Of a stretch of DNA of 64,000 nt, positions 9,141 through 17,578 are shown one piece after another. Numbering within the stretch: position 1 is the stretch's first letter; each line of letters begins with the position of its first letter. The notes under the pieces are model-generated. The model made no database searches. It was not told the origin of the DNA and saw nothing but the letters and a program-made list of their open reading frames with translations. The stretch lies in assembly GCF_001886735.1 (NCBI RefSeq), contig NZ_CP018076.1, positions 2,232,001 through 2,296,000 of the forward strand. Reading direction: 5' to 3'. This DNA comes from Sulfitobacter alexandrii (GTDB lineage Bacteria; Pseudomonadota; Alphaproteobacteria; Rhodobacterales; Rhodobacteraceae). Both the position numbers and the translations under genes were made by a program.

Positions 9141-9662
9141 ATGACGACAATTCTCGACCCCACGGACGAAAGGACACCGGTGGCGCGCCAGCTTGCCGAG
9201 CGGTCCGGTCGGCTGGAGGGGGTGATCGGCCTCTTGGACATCAGCAAGCCGCGCGGCAACGTTTTTCTGGACGCGCTCGAAGGGTTGCTGGCGGAAAAGG
9301 CGCCGGGGATCACCACGCGGCGCTATACCAAGCCGACCTTTGCCAAGCCCTGTCCCGACGCGCTGCGCCAGGAGATCCGGGGAGAGTGCGATTACCTGAT
9401 CGAAGCGCTGGCCGACTGAGGATCCTGTACGACGTGCAGTATGCACGACAACGTCTGGTTTGAAATCCAGGGGATCCCGGCAGTCGCCGTCGCATCGAGC
9501 GAATTCGGCCAGGCCGCCGAATACCAGCGCCGCGCGCTGGGCATGGAAGATGCGCGTTTCGTGCTGGTGCCGCATCCGATCCAGGATGCCACCGACGACG
9601 AGATGCGCGCAAAGGCCGCCGAAGCGGCGGATCAGATCATCGCGGCGCTCACCGCCGGCTGA
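9141..9662 (+). CDS. UGSC-family selenoprotein, in-frame TGA (9417-9419) read as selenocysteine
   Basis: Reading through the TGA gives one 173-residue protein in a single uninterrupted frame: MTTILDPTDE...ALAD-U-G-S-C-T-T-C-SMHDNVWFEIQ...IIAALTAG. Sec is residue 93, followed by Cys96 and Cys99. The frame stays open for 80 codons after the TGA and keeps the same codon style. A strong AAGGAGG precedes the ATG. A stem-loop lies just after the TGA, and selA, selB and selC are immediately upstream. UGSC-motif proteins are a known bacterial selenoprotein family of unclear function. Alternatives are a pseudogene or two small proteins; the second ORF lacks a good ribosome site, because its ATG lies within the hairpin. 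Confidence 0.92.
9423..9454 (+). promoter_or_regulatory. Candidate bacterial SECIS element after the UGA of the UGSC gene
   Basis: The core is CGTGC-AGTAT-GCACG (five perfect pairs, 5-nt loop containing GU), centred about 20 nt after the TGA at 9417. Beyond it an A-A mismatch and a further G-C pair can extend the stem. Position and apical GU fit the bacterial SECIS pattern recognised by SelB. The exact boundaries are my estimate. Confidence 0.7.
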
Positions 9663-9668
9663 AAATCC

Positions 9669-9698
9669 TGACGGCCGCCCTCACCGGGGCGGCCGTCA
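9669..9698. terminator. 12-bp perfect hairpin between convergent genes
   Basis: TGACGGCCGCCC and GGGCGGCCGTCA pair perfectly around a 6-nt loop, 6 bases after the selenoprotein stop. It probably ends both the selenocysteine cassette (plus) and the SDR gene (minus). T tracts are short on both sides. Confidence 0.75.
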
Positions 9699-9708
9699 TG
9701 TTTCAAAG

Positions 9709-10479
9709 TCAAAGTTTCGTGCCGCCCATCTCGGCTACGCCCACGAAACTGCGGTTCCATGTCGGGCTGATGAGCACCTCGTTCAGGCAGACATGGGGCG
9801 GCGCCTCGGCGATGTATCGCACCATCGCGCCCATGTCGTCGGGCTGCAGCATGCGGGCCATGTCCTCCGCCGACGGCGGCACCGGCCGTTTCTGCATGAT
9901 CGGCGTGGCCACCTCTCCCGGCATCAGGGCGGTGCACCGGATGCCGTTGGCGCCTTCTTCCTGGTTGATGGAATGGCTGAGCGCGACAACCGCGTGTTTC
10001 GAGGCGCTGTACGCCGGCCCGGTCACCCGCGATACGTGCCGTCCGGCCCATGAAGACGTCAGGATCAGCGTCCCCTGACCGCGGGCGCGCATGTGCGGCA
10101 ACACCGCCAGCACGCCGTACATCACCCCGTTCAGGTTGACGTCGACCACCCGCGCGAAATCCGCGGGCGTGATCGCGCTTACCGACCGGTTCGGCACATT
10201 GATCCCGGCGTTCGCCATGAAGATGTCGATGCGCGCCCGCCGGGCCGCGATGCCCTCGCAGACCGTCCCGGTCGCGTCGGCATCCATCACGTCGAGCGGC
10301 GCGGCCTCGGCACTGCCGCCTACGGCAGCGATGTCGGCGGCCACGCGGTCCAGCTCCTCCTTGCGTCGCCCCGAAAGAACCACGTGGGCGCCGCTGTCCG
10401 CCAGTGCCCGCGCCGCCGCTTCGCCGATACCGCCCCCTGCGCCCGTGATCCACGCTGTCTTGCCGTCGAGATGTGCCAT
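9709..10479 (-). CDS. SDR family NAD(P)-dependent oxidoreductase
   Basis: A 256-residue short-chain dehydrogenase with the nucleotide-binding TGAGGGIGEA motif, NAGI, and the catalytic pattern S...YSASKHA (YxxxK). The start is the ATG at 10479, preceded by GAGGAAG; a longer in-frame extension to 10608 has no Shine-Dalgarno. The substrate is unknown. It is divergent from the SMP-30-like gene with about 115 bases between them, so the two may share regulation. Confidence 0.88.
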   Translation of the reverse strand: MAHLDGKTAWITGAGGGIGEAAARALADSGAHVVLSGRRKEELDRVAADIAAVGGSAEAAPLDVMDADATGTVCEGIAARRARIDIFMANAGINVPNRSVSAITPADFARVVDVNLNGVMYGVLAVLPHMRARGQGTLILTSSWAGRHVSRVTGPAYSASKHAVVALSHSINQEEGANGIRCTALMPGEVATPIMQKRPVPPSAEDMARMLQPDDMGAMVRYIAEAPPHVCLNEVLISPTWNRSFVGVAEMGGTKL

Positions 10480-10595
10480 GTCGTCTTCCTCGCTCCTGTC
10501 CTGTGGGCCAAGACAGGCACAGATGGTGCGGCATGTCCATTGCGCAGACGGGACGGCCTGTGCTGAGATGACCGCGACACGAAGGAGAGAACCGG

Positions 10596-11516
10596 ATGGA
10601 CGTGACACTGACCAAGGTCTGCGACGGGCTCGATTTCCCCGAAGGGCCGATCGCGATGGCGGATGGCTCGGTCATCCTCGTGGAGATCCGGGGCAAGCGC
10701 CTGACCCGCGTCGGGCCCGACGGCGGCAAGGAGGTCATCGCGGAGCTGGGCGGCGGCCCCAATGGCGCGGCCATCGGCCCGGACGGCATGATCTACGTCT
10801 GCAACAACGGCGGTTTCGTCTGGACGGAAGGAGAAGAGATCACGCGCCCGATCGGGACGCCCCCCGACTATGTCAGCGGGTCGATCCAGCGGGTCGATCC
10901 CGCCACCGGCGCCTTCGAAACGGTCTACGACAGCTGCGAGGGCACGCCGCTGCGGGGACCGAACGACATCGTGTTCGACCGGCACGGCGGGTTCTACTTT
11001 ACGGATCTCGGGAAATCGACGCGCGATTACGTGCACCATGGCGCGTTCTACTACGCCCTGCCCGACGGCAGTTCGATCACGCGGGTGCATGCCCCGATGA
11101 TCACGCCCAACGGCATCGGCCTGTCCCCTGACGAGAAGACGGTGCATGTCGCCGAGACCCGAACAGGCCGGGTGTGGAGCTTCGATCTCGTCGAACCCGG
11201 CAGGATCGCGCCGCATCCCTTCACCATGCCGGGGCGGCTTCTGACCACCTTGCCCGACTACCAGCTTCTCGACAGCCTCGCGGTTCAGGCGGATGGCGCG
11301 ATCTGCGTGGCTACCCTGATGCGGGGCGGCATCAGCATCGTGCCCGCGATGGGTGGCGACGTGACCTATGTCGCCGGACCGGGCGATCCCTACATCACCA
11401 ACATCTGCTTCGGCGGGCCCGAGATGCGGGACGCATGGATCACCGCCTCCGGGACCGGGTGCCTGTACCACGCGCACTGGCCGACGCCCGGCCTGCGGCT
11501 GAATTTCAACGGCTGA
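10596..11516 (+). CDS. SMP-30/gluconolactonase/LRE family protein
   Basis: A 306-residue six-bladed beta-propeller of the SMP-30/gluconolaconase group. It starts LDFPEGPIAMADGSVILVE and has the metal-site segments PNGAAIGPDG, GPNDIVFDRHG and TPNGIGLSPDEKTVHVAET typical of calcium-dependent lactonases. It probably hydrolyses a sugar lactone in the cytoplasm, as there is no signal peptide. The ATG at 10596 follows GAAGGAGAG. A lactonase divergent from an SDR dehydrogenase is a common pairing for sugar oxidation, but the substrate is not readable. Confidence 0.88.
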   Translation: MDVTLTKVCDGLDFPEGPIAMADGSVILVEIRGKRLTRVGPDGGKEVIAELGGGPNGAAIGPDGMIYVCNNGGFVWTEGEEITRPIGTPPDYVSGSIQRVDPATGAFETVYDSCEGTPLRGPNDIVFDRHGGFYFTDLGKSTRDYVHHGAFYYALPDGSSITRVHAPMITPNGIGLSPDEKTVHVAETRTGRVWSFDLVEPGRIAPHPFTMPGRLLTTLPDYQLLDSLAVQADGAICVATLMRGGISIVPAMGGDVTYVAGPGDPYITNICFGGPEMRDAWITASGTGCLYHAHWPTPGLRLNFNG

Positions 11517-11583
11517 CGCGGCCGCGGCTTGCCTCACCGCCCGAACGACCCACGTACCCCCCGGTACAGGGGAGACACCTTTC

Positions 11584-12123
11584 ATGTTCAGGACACTTAT
11601 TCTGGCCTGCCTGCTGCTGGCCACCGCGGCACAGGCGAACGACTGGGAGGCGCTGGATCAGCCCGGCGCAATGGCGATCATGCGGCACGCGCTGGCCCCC
11701 GGCGTCGGCGATCCGGACACCTTCGCCCTGGACGACTGCAGCACGCAGCGCAATCTCGACGCGCGCGGGCGGGCGCAGACCGAACGGATCGGCGCCGCCT
11801 TCCGCGAACGCGGCCACAGCTTTGATAAGGTGCTCACCAGCCAGTGGTGCCGCACCCGCGAAACCGCCGAACTGCTCGACCTCGGACCGGTAGAGGACGC
11901 GCCGCCGCTCAATTCGTTCTTTCGCGGCCGTGGCGACAGGGGCGGTCAGACGGACGAGACGCTGGCCCTGATCGTGAATGCCGACGGCCCGCTGATGCTG
12001 GTCACGCACCAGGTGAACATTTCGGCCCTCACCGGGCGCGCCACACGCTCCGGCGAGGTTCTGGTGTTTCGGCTGGTCGACGGCGTGCCGGAAGTGACGG
12101 GCAGCATCCTGATCGCACCCTGA
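11584..12123 (+). CDS. Secreted histidine phosphatase family protein
   Basis: 179 residues with an N-terminal signal peptide (MFRTLILACLLLATAAQA). The catalytic signature is MRHALAPG, an RHA variant of the RHG motif. The second-half histidine is in LVTHQVNISALTG, and the usual arginine region is SQWCRTRETAE. By family it would be a phosphohydrolase exported to the periplasm; its substrate is unknown. It begins 67 bases after the SMP-30-like gene, possibly in the same transcript. Confidence 0.86.
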   Translation: MFRTLILACLLLATAAQANDWEALDQPGAMAIMRHALAPGVGDPDTFALDDCSTQRNLDARGRAQTERIGAAFRERGHSFDKVLTSQWCRTRETAELLDLGPVEDAPPLNSFFRGRGDRGGQTDETLALIVNADGPLMLVTHQVNISALTGRATRSGEVLVFRLVDGVPEVTGSILIAP

Positions 12124-12128
12124 ACCGC

Positions 12129-13484
12129 TCAGGCCACTGCGGACAGACCTGCATCCAGCGCGTCGAGAATGGTGTCGACATGACCTTCGCTGACCACCAG
12201 CGGCGGCGACAGGATGATATTCGACCCCGATATGCGCACCATCGCCCCGTTCTCGTAGGTCACCTGGTGCAGGGTCGCGAGCAGCTTCTTGTCCACGCCT
12301 GCCTTGGTCGCAGGGTCCGACGTCAGTTCGATTGCCGACATCAGCCCGTGCCCCCCGCGCACGTCACCGATCAGCGGGTGTTTTTCCGCCAGCCGTGTCA
12401 GCCCCTCGAACATCTGGGTGCCGCGTGCGGCGGCATTGTCCTTGACTTGCAGACGCTCGGTTTCCTGAAGGCAGGCGATGGCCGCCGCCGCGCCGACGGG
12501 GTGACCCGAATAGGTATAGCCGGATGCGATGGCGCCCTTGCCGGTCTTGTCGTTCTCGAACACCTCGCCAATCGCGTCCGAGATCATGACGGCACCAAAG
12601 GGGAAGTAGCCGTTGGTGATCGCCTTGGCGGTGCAGCTCATGTCCGGCTTCACGCCCCAATGGCGCGAACCGGTCCAGTCGCCGGTCCTGCCGAAGGCCG
12701 TGATCACCTCGTCCGCGATCAACAGGATCCCGTGCCGGTCGCAGATCTCGCGCACGCCGGGCATGAAACTCGCGTGCGGCGGAATCACGCCGCCCGCGCC
12801 CAGCACCGGCTCCATCACGAAGGCCGCGATCGTTTCCGCCCCCTGAAAGGCGATCTCGTCCTCCAGCGCCGCAAGGCAGAGCTGCGCCAGCTTCTCGGGA
12901 TCGGTCTCGTTGAACGGGTTGCGGTAGGTATAGGGGGCCGGGATGTGAAAACAGCCCGGCATCAGCGGTTCGTACTGGGTGCGGAAATTCGCGTTGCCGT
13001 TGACGCTGGCGGCAAGCGTATGGGTGCCGTGATACCCCTTCTTCAGCGACAGGTACTTCACCCGGCCCGCCTCGCCCCGGATCTTGTGGTACTGCCGGGC
13101 GAGGCGCAGGGCGATCTCCATCGAATCCGATCCGCCGGAGGTGAAGAAGGCGCGGCTCAATCCGTCGGGCGCGAAGAAGTCCTTGAGCATCTGGCTCAGT
13201 TCGATCACGGCGTCGTTGGACGTGCCGCGGAAGATCGAATAATAGGGCAGCTTGTCCAGCTGGGCCGAGATCGCCTCTTTCACCGGGGCGCAGGAATAGC
13301 CGAGGTTCACGTTCCACAGACCGCCCACCGCGTCCACGGTACGATGTCCGTCGACATCGGTGATCTCGACCCCCTCGCCGCCGACGATGATCTGGGGCGG
13401 ATTGGCAAGGCTGTCCGCGGGATGGGTCATCGGGTGCCAGAGGTTGCGGGCGTTGTGCTCCTTGAGGAAGTTCGAATCTTTCAT
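12129..13484 (-). CDS. Class III pyridoxal-phosphate aminotransferase
   Basis: 451 residues of the omega-amino acid/diamine:pyruvate transaminase type. The PLP lysine is at about residue 287 in CTAKAITNGYFPFGA, the PLP-ring aspartate in LIADEVITAFGRTGDW. The N-terminal HPMTHPADS motif is characteristic. ATG at 13484 after AAAGGACAT. It is the last gene of the minus-strand catabolic unit, next to the IclR regulator. It would pass the amino group of an amine substrate or intermediate to a keto acid, giving an aldehyde that the divergent aldehyde dehydrogenase could oxidise (inference). Confidence 0.92.
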   Translation of the reverse strand: MKDSNFLKEHNARNLWHPMTHPADSLANPPQIIVGGEGVEITDVDGHRTVDAVGGLWNVNLGYSCAPVKEAISAQLDKLPYYSIFRGTSNDAVIELSQMLKDFFAPDGLSRAFFTSGGSDSMEIALRLARQYHKIRGEAGRVKYLSLKKGYHGTHTLAASVNGNANFRTQYEPLMPGCFHIPAPYTYRNPFNETDPEKLAQLCLAALEDEIAFQGAETIAAFVMEPVLGAGGVIPPHASFMPGVREICDRHGILLIADEVITAFGRTGDWTGSRHWGVKPDMSCTAKAITNGYFPFGAVMISDAIGEVFENDKTGKGAIASGYTYSGHPVGAAAAIACLQETERLQVKDNAAARGTQMFEGLTRLAEKHPLIGDVRGGHGLMSAIELTSDPATKAGVDKKLLATLHQVTYENGAMVRISGSNIILSPPLVVSEGHVDTILDALDAGLSAVA

Positions 13485-13494
13485 CTGATGTCCT

Positions 13495-14298
13495 TTACTG
13501 ATCGGCGCGGGACGGCGCCTTGGCGGCGCCGTTCCTCGCGGTGAATTCGGGGTAGCGTCCGCCGAGGCTCTGCGTCGCCGCCTGGGCGGCGGCACGCAAC
13601 CGCGGTGTGATATGCGCCATCATCTGCGGCGTGGCGCGGGCGCGTGGCACGGCGACCGACAGTGCGCCGATGACCCGTCCGTGGTGTCCGAACAGCGGCG
13701 CGCCCTGAGAGGTCACCTCGGTGTCGAAGGCACTGTCGAGCTGGCTGATCCCCCCCTTTCGCACCTCCTCCAGCATGTCGCGCAGCACCGCCGGATCCGT
13801 GATCGTCTTGTCGGTCATGGCGCGCAGGGTCTGACCGAGAACGCGGTCGGTGGTTTCCACCCCGGAGAAAGCCAGCACGGCAAGGCCGCTCGACGTCGCG
13901 TGCAGGGGCAGCATCTCTGCCGCGTCGAAGGAAACCTGCGTGCCATGACGCAACGGGTCGAAGTGAAAAACCGACGACAGCATGTCCCCCTGCAGGAGCG
14001 ACGCGTGGGCGAGTTCGCCGATGTCTTCGGCCAGTTCGGTCACGATCGGCCGCAGAAGGCGGCGCACCGGAAACGCCGCCTCGCGCACTGCGGTAAGCCG
14101 CAGCAGCGCCGGCCCCAGCCGGTAGGCGCGCGATATCGCGTCCTGTTCCAGAAACCCGTTCTGTTCCAATTCGGTCAGATGCCGATGCACGGTCGCCTTG
14201 TCCCGGCCCGTGAGCCGGACGAAATCGCCCAGACCGATCTCGGACCGGGCCTTGGTGAAATGGTCAAGCAGTTCGAGCGCCTTGGTGATCGTCCCCAT
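13495..14298 (-). CDS. IclR family transcriptional regulator
   Basis: 267 residues. The N-terminal winged helix-turn-helix is at about residues 5-60 (GDFVRLTGRDKATVHRHLTELEQNGFL), followed by the IclR effector-binding domain (ATSSGLAVLAFSG, FDTEVTSQGAPLFGHHGRVIGALSVAVPRAR). It lies inside the catabolic unit: its ATG overlaps the amidotransferase stop by one base, and the aminotransferase ATG follows 10 bases after its own stop. The likely target is the palindrome at 20709-20729 in front of tctC; this is inference. Confidence 0.93.
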   Translation of the reverse strand: MGTITKALELLDHFTKARSEIGLGDFVRLTGRDKATVHRHLTELEQNGFLEQDAISRAYRLGPALLRLTAVREAAFPVRRLLRPIVTELAEDIGELAHASLLQGDMLSSVFHFDPLRHGTQVSFDAAEMLPLHATSSGLAVLAFSGVETTDRVLGQTLRAMTDKTITDPAVLRDMLEEVRKGGISQLDSAFDTEVTSQGAPLFGHHGRVIGALSVAVPRARATPQMMAHITPRLRAAAQAATQSLGGRYPEFTARNGAAKAPSRADQ

Positions 14299-15020
14299 CA
14301 GGCCGCGCCCCCCCGGGCCGCTGCATGTTCGAAGAAACGCGCGATCTCCTCGGCGAAAGCCGCCTGATCCGCCTCCCGCGTGAGGGAGGCACGGGCCCGT
14401 TCGGTTGCCTCCGCGCCAACCTCGTCGGCGTAGAATTCCACCAGTGCGTTCATGAAATCATGGGTCATCTCGGGATGGTGCTGCACCGTCATCACGGTAT
14501 CGCCGAGCGCGAAGCCGGCGACGGGGCAATCCGGCCCCTCGAATACGACGGTCGCCCCTTCGGGCACCGCACCGACCTGTTCCATGTGCGAGCCGTAAAG
14601 CGCGAAGCCTTTTTCCACACCGGCCCAGGGCGTCGGCTGCCCGCGTCGGACAGATAGCAGCCCATGCCCCCATCCGGCGGGATTCGCGACAATCGGCGCA
14701 CCGAGCGCGGCAGCGATGACCTGGTGCCCGAAACAGGCCCCGAACAGCGGCTGGCGCGCGGCGATCATGTCGCGGATCAGTTCCTCGAGCCGGAGCATCC
14801 ACGGCGTGCGGTCGTTCACCGACGCGGGGCTGCCGGTGATCATCGCCCCGTCGTAGGCGGCGATGTCGTCGGGAAAGCTGTCGCGGCAGACCCAGAACGT
14901 GTCACAGCGCCAGTCCGGGCGGGCGATATGGAGGAGGTCGGCGAATTTCTCTCCGTCGTCGGGCCAGGCGTGGGCAAACACGCTGTCGTCGGTATTGGTG
15001 ACAAGGATGGCGATGCGCAT
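14298..15020 (-). CDS. Class I glutamine amidotransferase
   Basis: 240 residues, class I (triad) fold. The nucleophile Cys96 sits in FGACFGHQVIAAALG; the His/Glu pair is in VQHHPEMTHDF. Similar to stand-alone GMP-synthase-like amidotransferases. One base separates it from the glutamine synthetase-like gene. In gamma-glutamylation pathways such an enzyme can remove the gamma-glutamyl group at the end, which suits the neighbours; it is not proof of substrate. Confidence 0.9.
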   Translation of the reverse strand: MRIAILVTNTDDSVFAHAWPDDGEKFADLLHIARPDWRCDTFWVCRDSFPDDIAAYDGAMITGSPASVNDRTPWMLRLEELIRDMIAARQPLFGACFGHQVIAAALGAPIVANPAGWGHGLLSVRRGQPTPWAGVEKGFALYGSHMEQVGAVPEGATVVFEGPDCPVAGFALGDTVMTVQHHPEMTHDFMNALVEFYADEVGAEATERARASLTREADQAAFAEEIARFFEHAAARGGAA

Positions 15021-15021
15021 G

Positions 15022-16314
15022 TCAGACGAACCAGACATAGAAATCGAGAAGGGCATTGGGTTCCATGTCACGCGTCTTGCGATATTCGCGCTCCTTCATG
15101 AAGACCTGATGCGCCACCAATTCGCGGCCCACCGCCTCGGACAGGACGGTGTCCGCCTCGAGATCCCTTGCCGCCTGCCGCAGGTGCGGCGCCACCCCCT
15201 GTTTCGCATCGGTCCGGTCGAAACCGTCGCCGGTCTCGATCGGTGGCAATGCCAGCTTGCCCTCGTAGCCAAGGCGCGCGGCCTGCAGCACCGCGGCGGT
15301 GGCGGTATAGGGGTTGGCGCTGGCATCCGCCATGCGGTGCTCCAGCCGTGCCTTGGCCCCGCCCTCGCAGGACACCCGCGTGGTGACGGCCCGGTGGTCG
15401 CCGCCCCAGTTCTGCCAGTAGCCCGACAGCGACCCCGGTTGCAGGCGCAGGTAGGATGTCGCGGTGGGCGCCAGAAGACCGGCCAGCCCCTTGTGATGAT
15501 GCACCAGTCCGGCAAGGCAGCCACGCGACAGGTCGTTGAGGTGATCCGGCCCGCCTTTCGGGCCGGTGGCCAAGGCGTTTCTGCCCGTCTCGTCCACGAA
15601 GGAGAAGTTGATGTGCATCCCCGATCCGCCCGTCTCGGCGATGGGCTTTGGCAGGAAGGTCAGGATGATCCCGTGGTCGAGCGCGATCTCGCGCGCCATC
15701 AGCCGGAACAGCACGATGTCGTCCACCGCCCTGAGCGCGTCGTCGAAGGTCAGCGTGTATTCGAACTGCGGGCTGTCGTATTCCGCCGTGATCATGTCGA
15801 GGTGAAAGCCCATTTCCTCGGCCTTGCGCCAGATCACGTCGTTGAAGCGCATCGGGTCCGCGAAGGGACCGGTTCCGTAGACCACACCGCCCGGCGCATC
15901 GTAGGGGCGCAGACGCCCCTGTTCGTCACCCTGCAGCGCATAGGCTTCCAGTTCGATCCCCACCTTGGGGGTCAGGCCGTGGCGGCCCCAGTCCGCGATG
16001 GCGCGTTTCAACGCCCCGCGCGGGCACAGCGGCAAGGGCACACCGTCGGTGTCGTAGAGATCGCCCAGCACGACACGCGTTCCCGGCTCCCAGCTTTGAC
16101 GGATGTCGTCCCCACGCCAGCGCAGTTCCATGTCGGGCATCCCATCGCGCACCATGGCGTGCGGCGCGTCCAGCAGCAGATCCCGGTCGTAGTGCACGCC
16201 GAAGGTCGCGCGGGCAAAGCGCGTGTCATTGTCGCCGATCTTCGATCCCGGCAGGTACTTGCCGCGCGGGATCGACAGGTGGTCGACGAAGAGGGCGCGA
16301 AGTCGGTCAGTCAT
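15022..16314 (-). CDS. Glutamine synthetase family protein (probable gamma-glutamyl-amine ligase)
   Basis: 430 residues with the glutamine synthetase catalytic fold: VGIELEAYAL and HLDMITAEYDSPQFEYTL (metal-binding glutamates), SGMHINFSF, and the C-terminal RLEHRMADASANPYTATAA segment. The N-terminal half is short and unlike true GlnA. It resembles ligases that join glutamate to an amine. Together with the amidotransferase, aminotransferase and divergent aldehyde dehydrogenase it suggests amine catabolism by gamma-glutamylation. Seven bases separate its ATG from the P450 stop. Confidence 0.88.
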   Translation of the reverse strand: MTDRLRALFVDHLSIPRGKYLPGSKIGDNDTRFARATFGVHYDRDLLLDAPHAMVRDGMPDMELRWRGDDIRQSWEPGTRVVLGDLYDTDGVPLPLCPRGALKRAIADWGRHGLTPKVGIELEAYALQGDEQGRLRPYDAPGGVVYGTGPFADPMRFNDVIWRKAEEMGFHLDMITAEYDSPQFEYTLTFDDALRAVDDIVLFRLMAREIALDHGIILTFLPKPIAETGGSGMHINFSFVDETGRNALATGPKGGPDHLNDLSRGCLAGLVHHHKGLAGLLAPTATSYLRLQPGSLSGYWQNWGGDHRAVTTRVSCEGGAKARLEHRMADASANPYTATAAVLQAARLGYEGKLALPPIETGDGFDRTDAKQGVAPHLRQAARDLEADTVLSEAVGRELVAHQVFMKEREYRKTRDMEPNALLDFYVWFV

Positions 16315-16321
16315 GGCAACC

Positions 16322-17578
16322 TCAGTTCAGGGTGACGCGCACGGGAAGACGCTTGATCCCGCCGACGAAATTGGATCGGACGAAGGCTTCGGGCCCCGCC
16401 GGTTCGATGCCCTTGATCCGCTTGACCAGTTCTTCGAACAAAACCCGGACCTCGAGCCGCGCCAGATGCATCCCGAGGCAGACATGCGGCCCGCCCTGCC
16501 CCCACCCCAGCTGGCGGTTCGGTTTGCGCGCGAAGGTCAGCCTGTAGGGATCCTCGAACATTTCCTCGTCCCTGTTGGCCGAAACGAACCAGTAAAGCAC
16601 CTTGTCCCCGGCCCTGATCTGCTGGCCGTGGACCTCCACGTCGCGGGTTGCGGTGCGGCGGAAGTACGTCGCGGGCGATGCCCAGCGCACGATCTCGTCC
16701 GGGGCCGTGCCCCACACCTCGCCCGATTTCATCTCTTCCAGCAGACCCGGCTGACGGGCCAGCGCCTGTATTCCGGCGGCGATGGAATAACGCGTAGTAT
16801 CGTTGCCCGCCGCCACCAGCAGGCAGAAGAAATTGCGGAACTCGGTTTCGGAAATCGTCTCGCCGTTCTCGTCCGGCTTCAGGATCAGGTGCAGGATGCC
16901 GCTTGTATCGCCCGCCGCGTTCTTCTTTTCCATCAGGTCGCGGGCGTACTCGTAGAGCTCCGCCCCCGCGGGAGAGTTGAAGGGCATCAGCCGGTAGGCG
17001 TCGGTGTCCAGCTTGTCGGCCACGTGGTCGGTGAAGTCGGGGTCGGTGTTGGCCATCAGCGCATCCCCCTTGTCCACCAGCCAGGGCAGATCCTCTTCGG
17101 GGGTGCCGAGGATCTGGCCCAGCATCCGCATAGGCAGTTCGCGGGCGATCTCGCGGGTGGCGCAGAATTCGCCTTTCTCAAGGGCCGCATCTAGGATCGG
17201 GTGGCAAAGGTCGCGGATCTGATCCTCGAAGCCCGCCACCACCTGCGGAGAGAATGCCTTGGCCACCTTCATGCGCACCTTGCGATGTTCGCTGCCGTCC
17301 GTTTCCTGAAAGGTGCGGCGGGCCATGTATTCTTCCGGCGTCTGATCCTCCATCCGGATGCCCTGCGCGGAGGTGAACGTTTCCGTCTCGCGGATCATCT
17401 GCACGATGTCGGCGTGCCGCGTGATCGACCAGTACCCCTTGCCCTGGTCGAAGTCCGACCAGTGGCAGGGCGCTTCCGCCCGCATCCGCGCGAAGGTGTT
17501 GTAGGGCGCGCCGAAGGCGAAGCTGTCGTGCTTGCCCAGGTCGGCGTGCCCGTCGTCTTCAGGAACCCAAATGGTCAT
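16322..17578 (-). CDS. Cytochrome P450
   Basis: A 418-residue soluble bacterial P450. The I-helix oxygen-activation motif is AAGNDTTR, the ExxR region lies before YFRRTATRDVEV, and the heme-binding loop is GWGQGGPHVCLG with the ligand Cys367. The ATG chosen at 17578 lies 20 bases inside the end of tctA, so translation is probably coupled; a longer extension to 17677 would run deep into tctA. No ferredoxin gene is adjacent. It may hydroxylate or demethylate the imported substrate; the substrate is unknown. Confidence 0.93.
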   Translation of the reverse strand: MTIWVPEDDGHADLGKHDSFAFGAPYNTFARMRAEAPCHWSDFDQGKGYWSITRHADIVQMIRETETFTSAQGIRMEDQTPEEYMARRTFQETDGSEHRKVRMKVAKAFSPQVVAGFEDQIRDLCHPILDAALEKGEFCATREIARELPMRMLGQILGTPEEDLPWLVDKGDALMANTDPDFTDHVADKLDTDAYRLMPFNSPAGAELYEYARDLMEKKNAAGDTSGILHLILKPDENGETISETEFRNFFCLLVAAGNDTTRYSIAAGIQALARQPGLLEEMKSGEVWGTAPDEIVRWASPATYFRRTATRDVEVHGQQIRAGDKVLYWFVSANRDEEMFEDPYRLTFARKPNRQLGWGQGGPHVCLGMHLARLEVRVLFEELVKRIKGIEPAGPEAFVRSNFVGGIKRLPVRVTLN

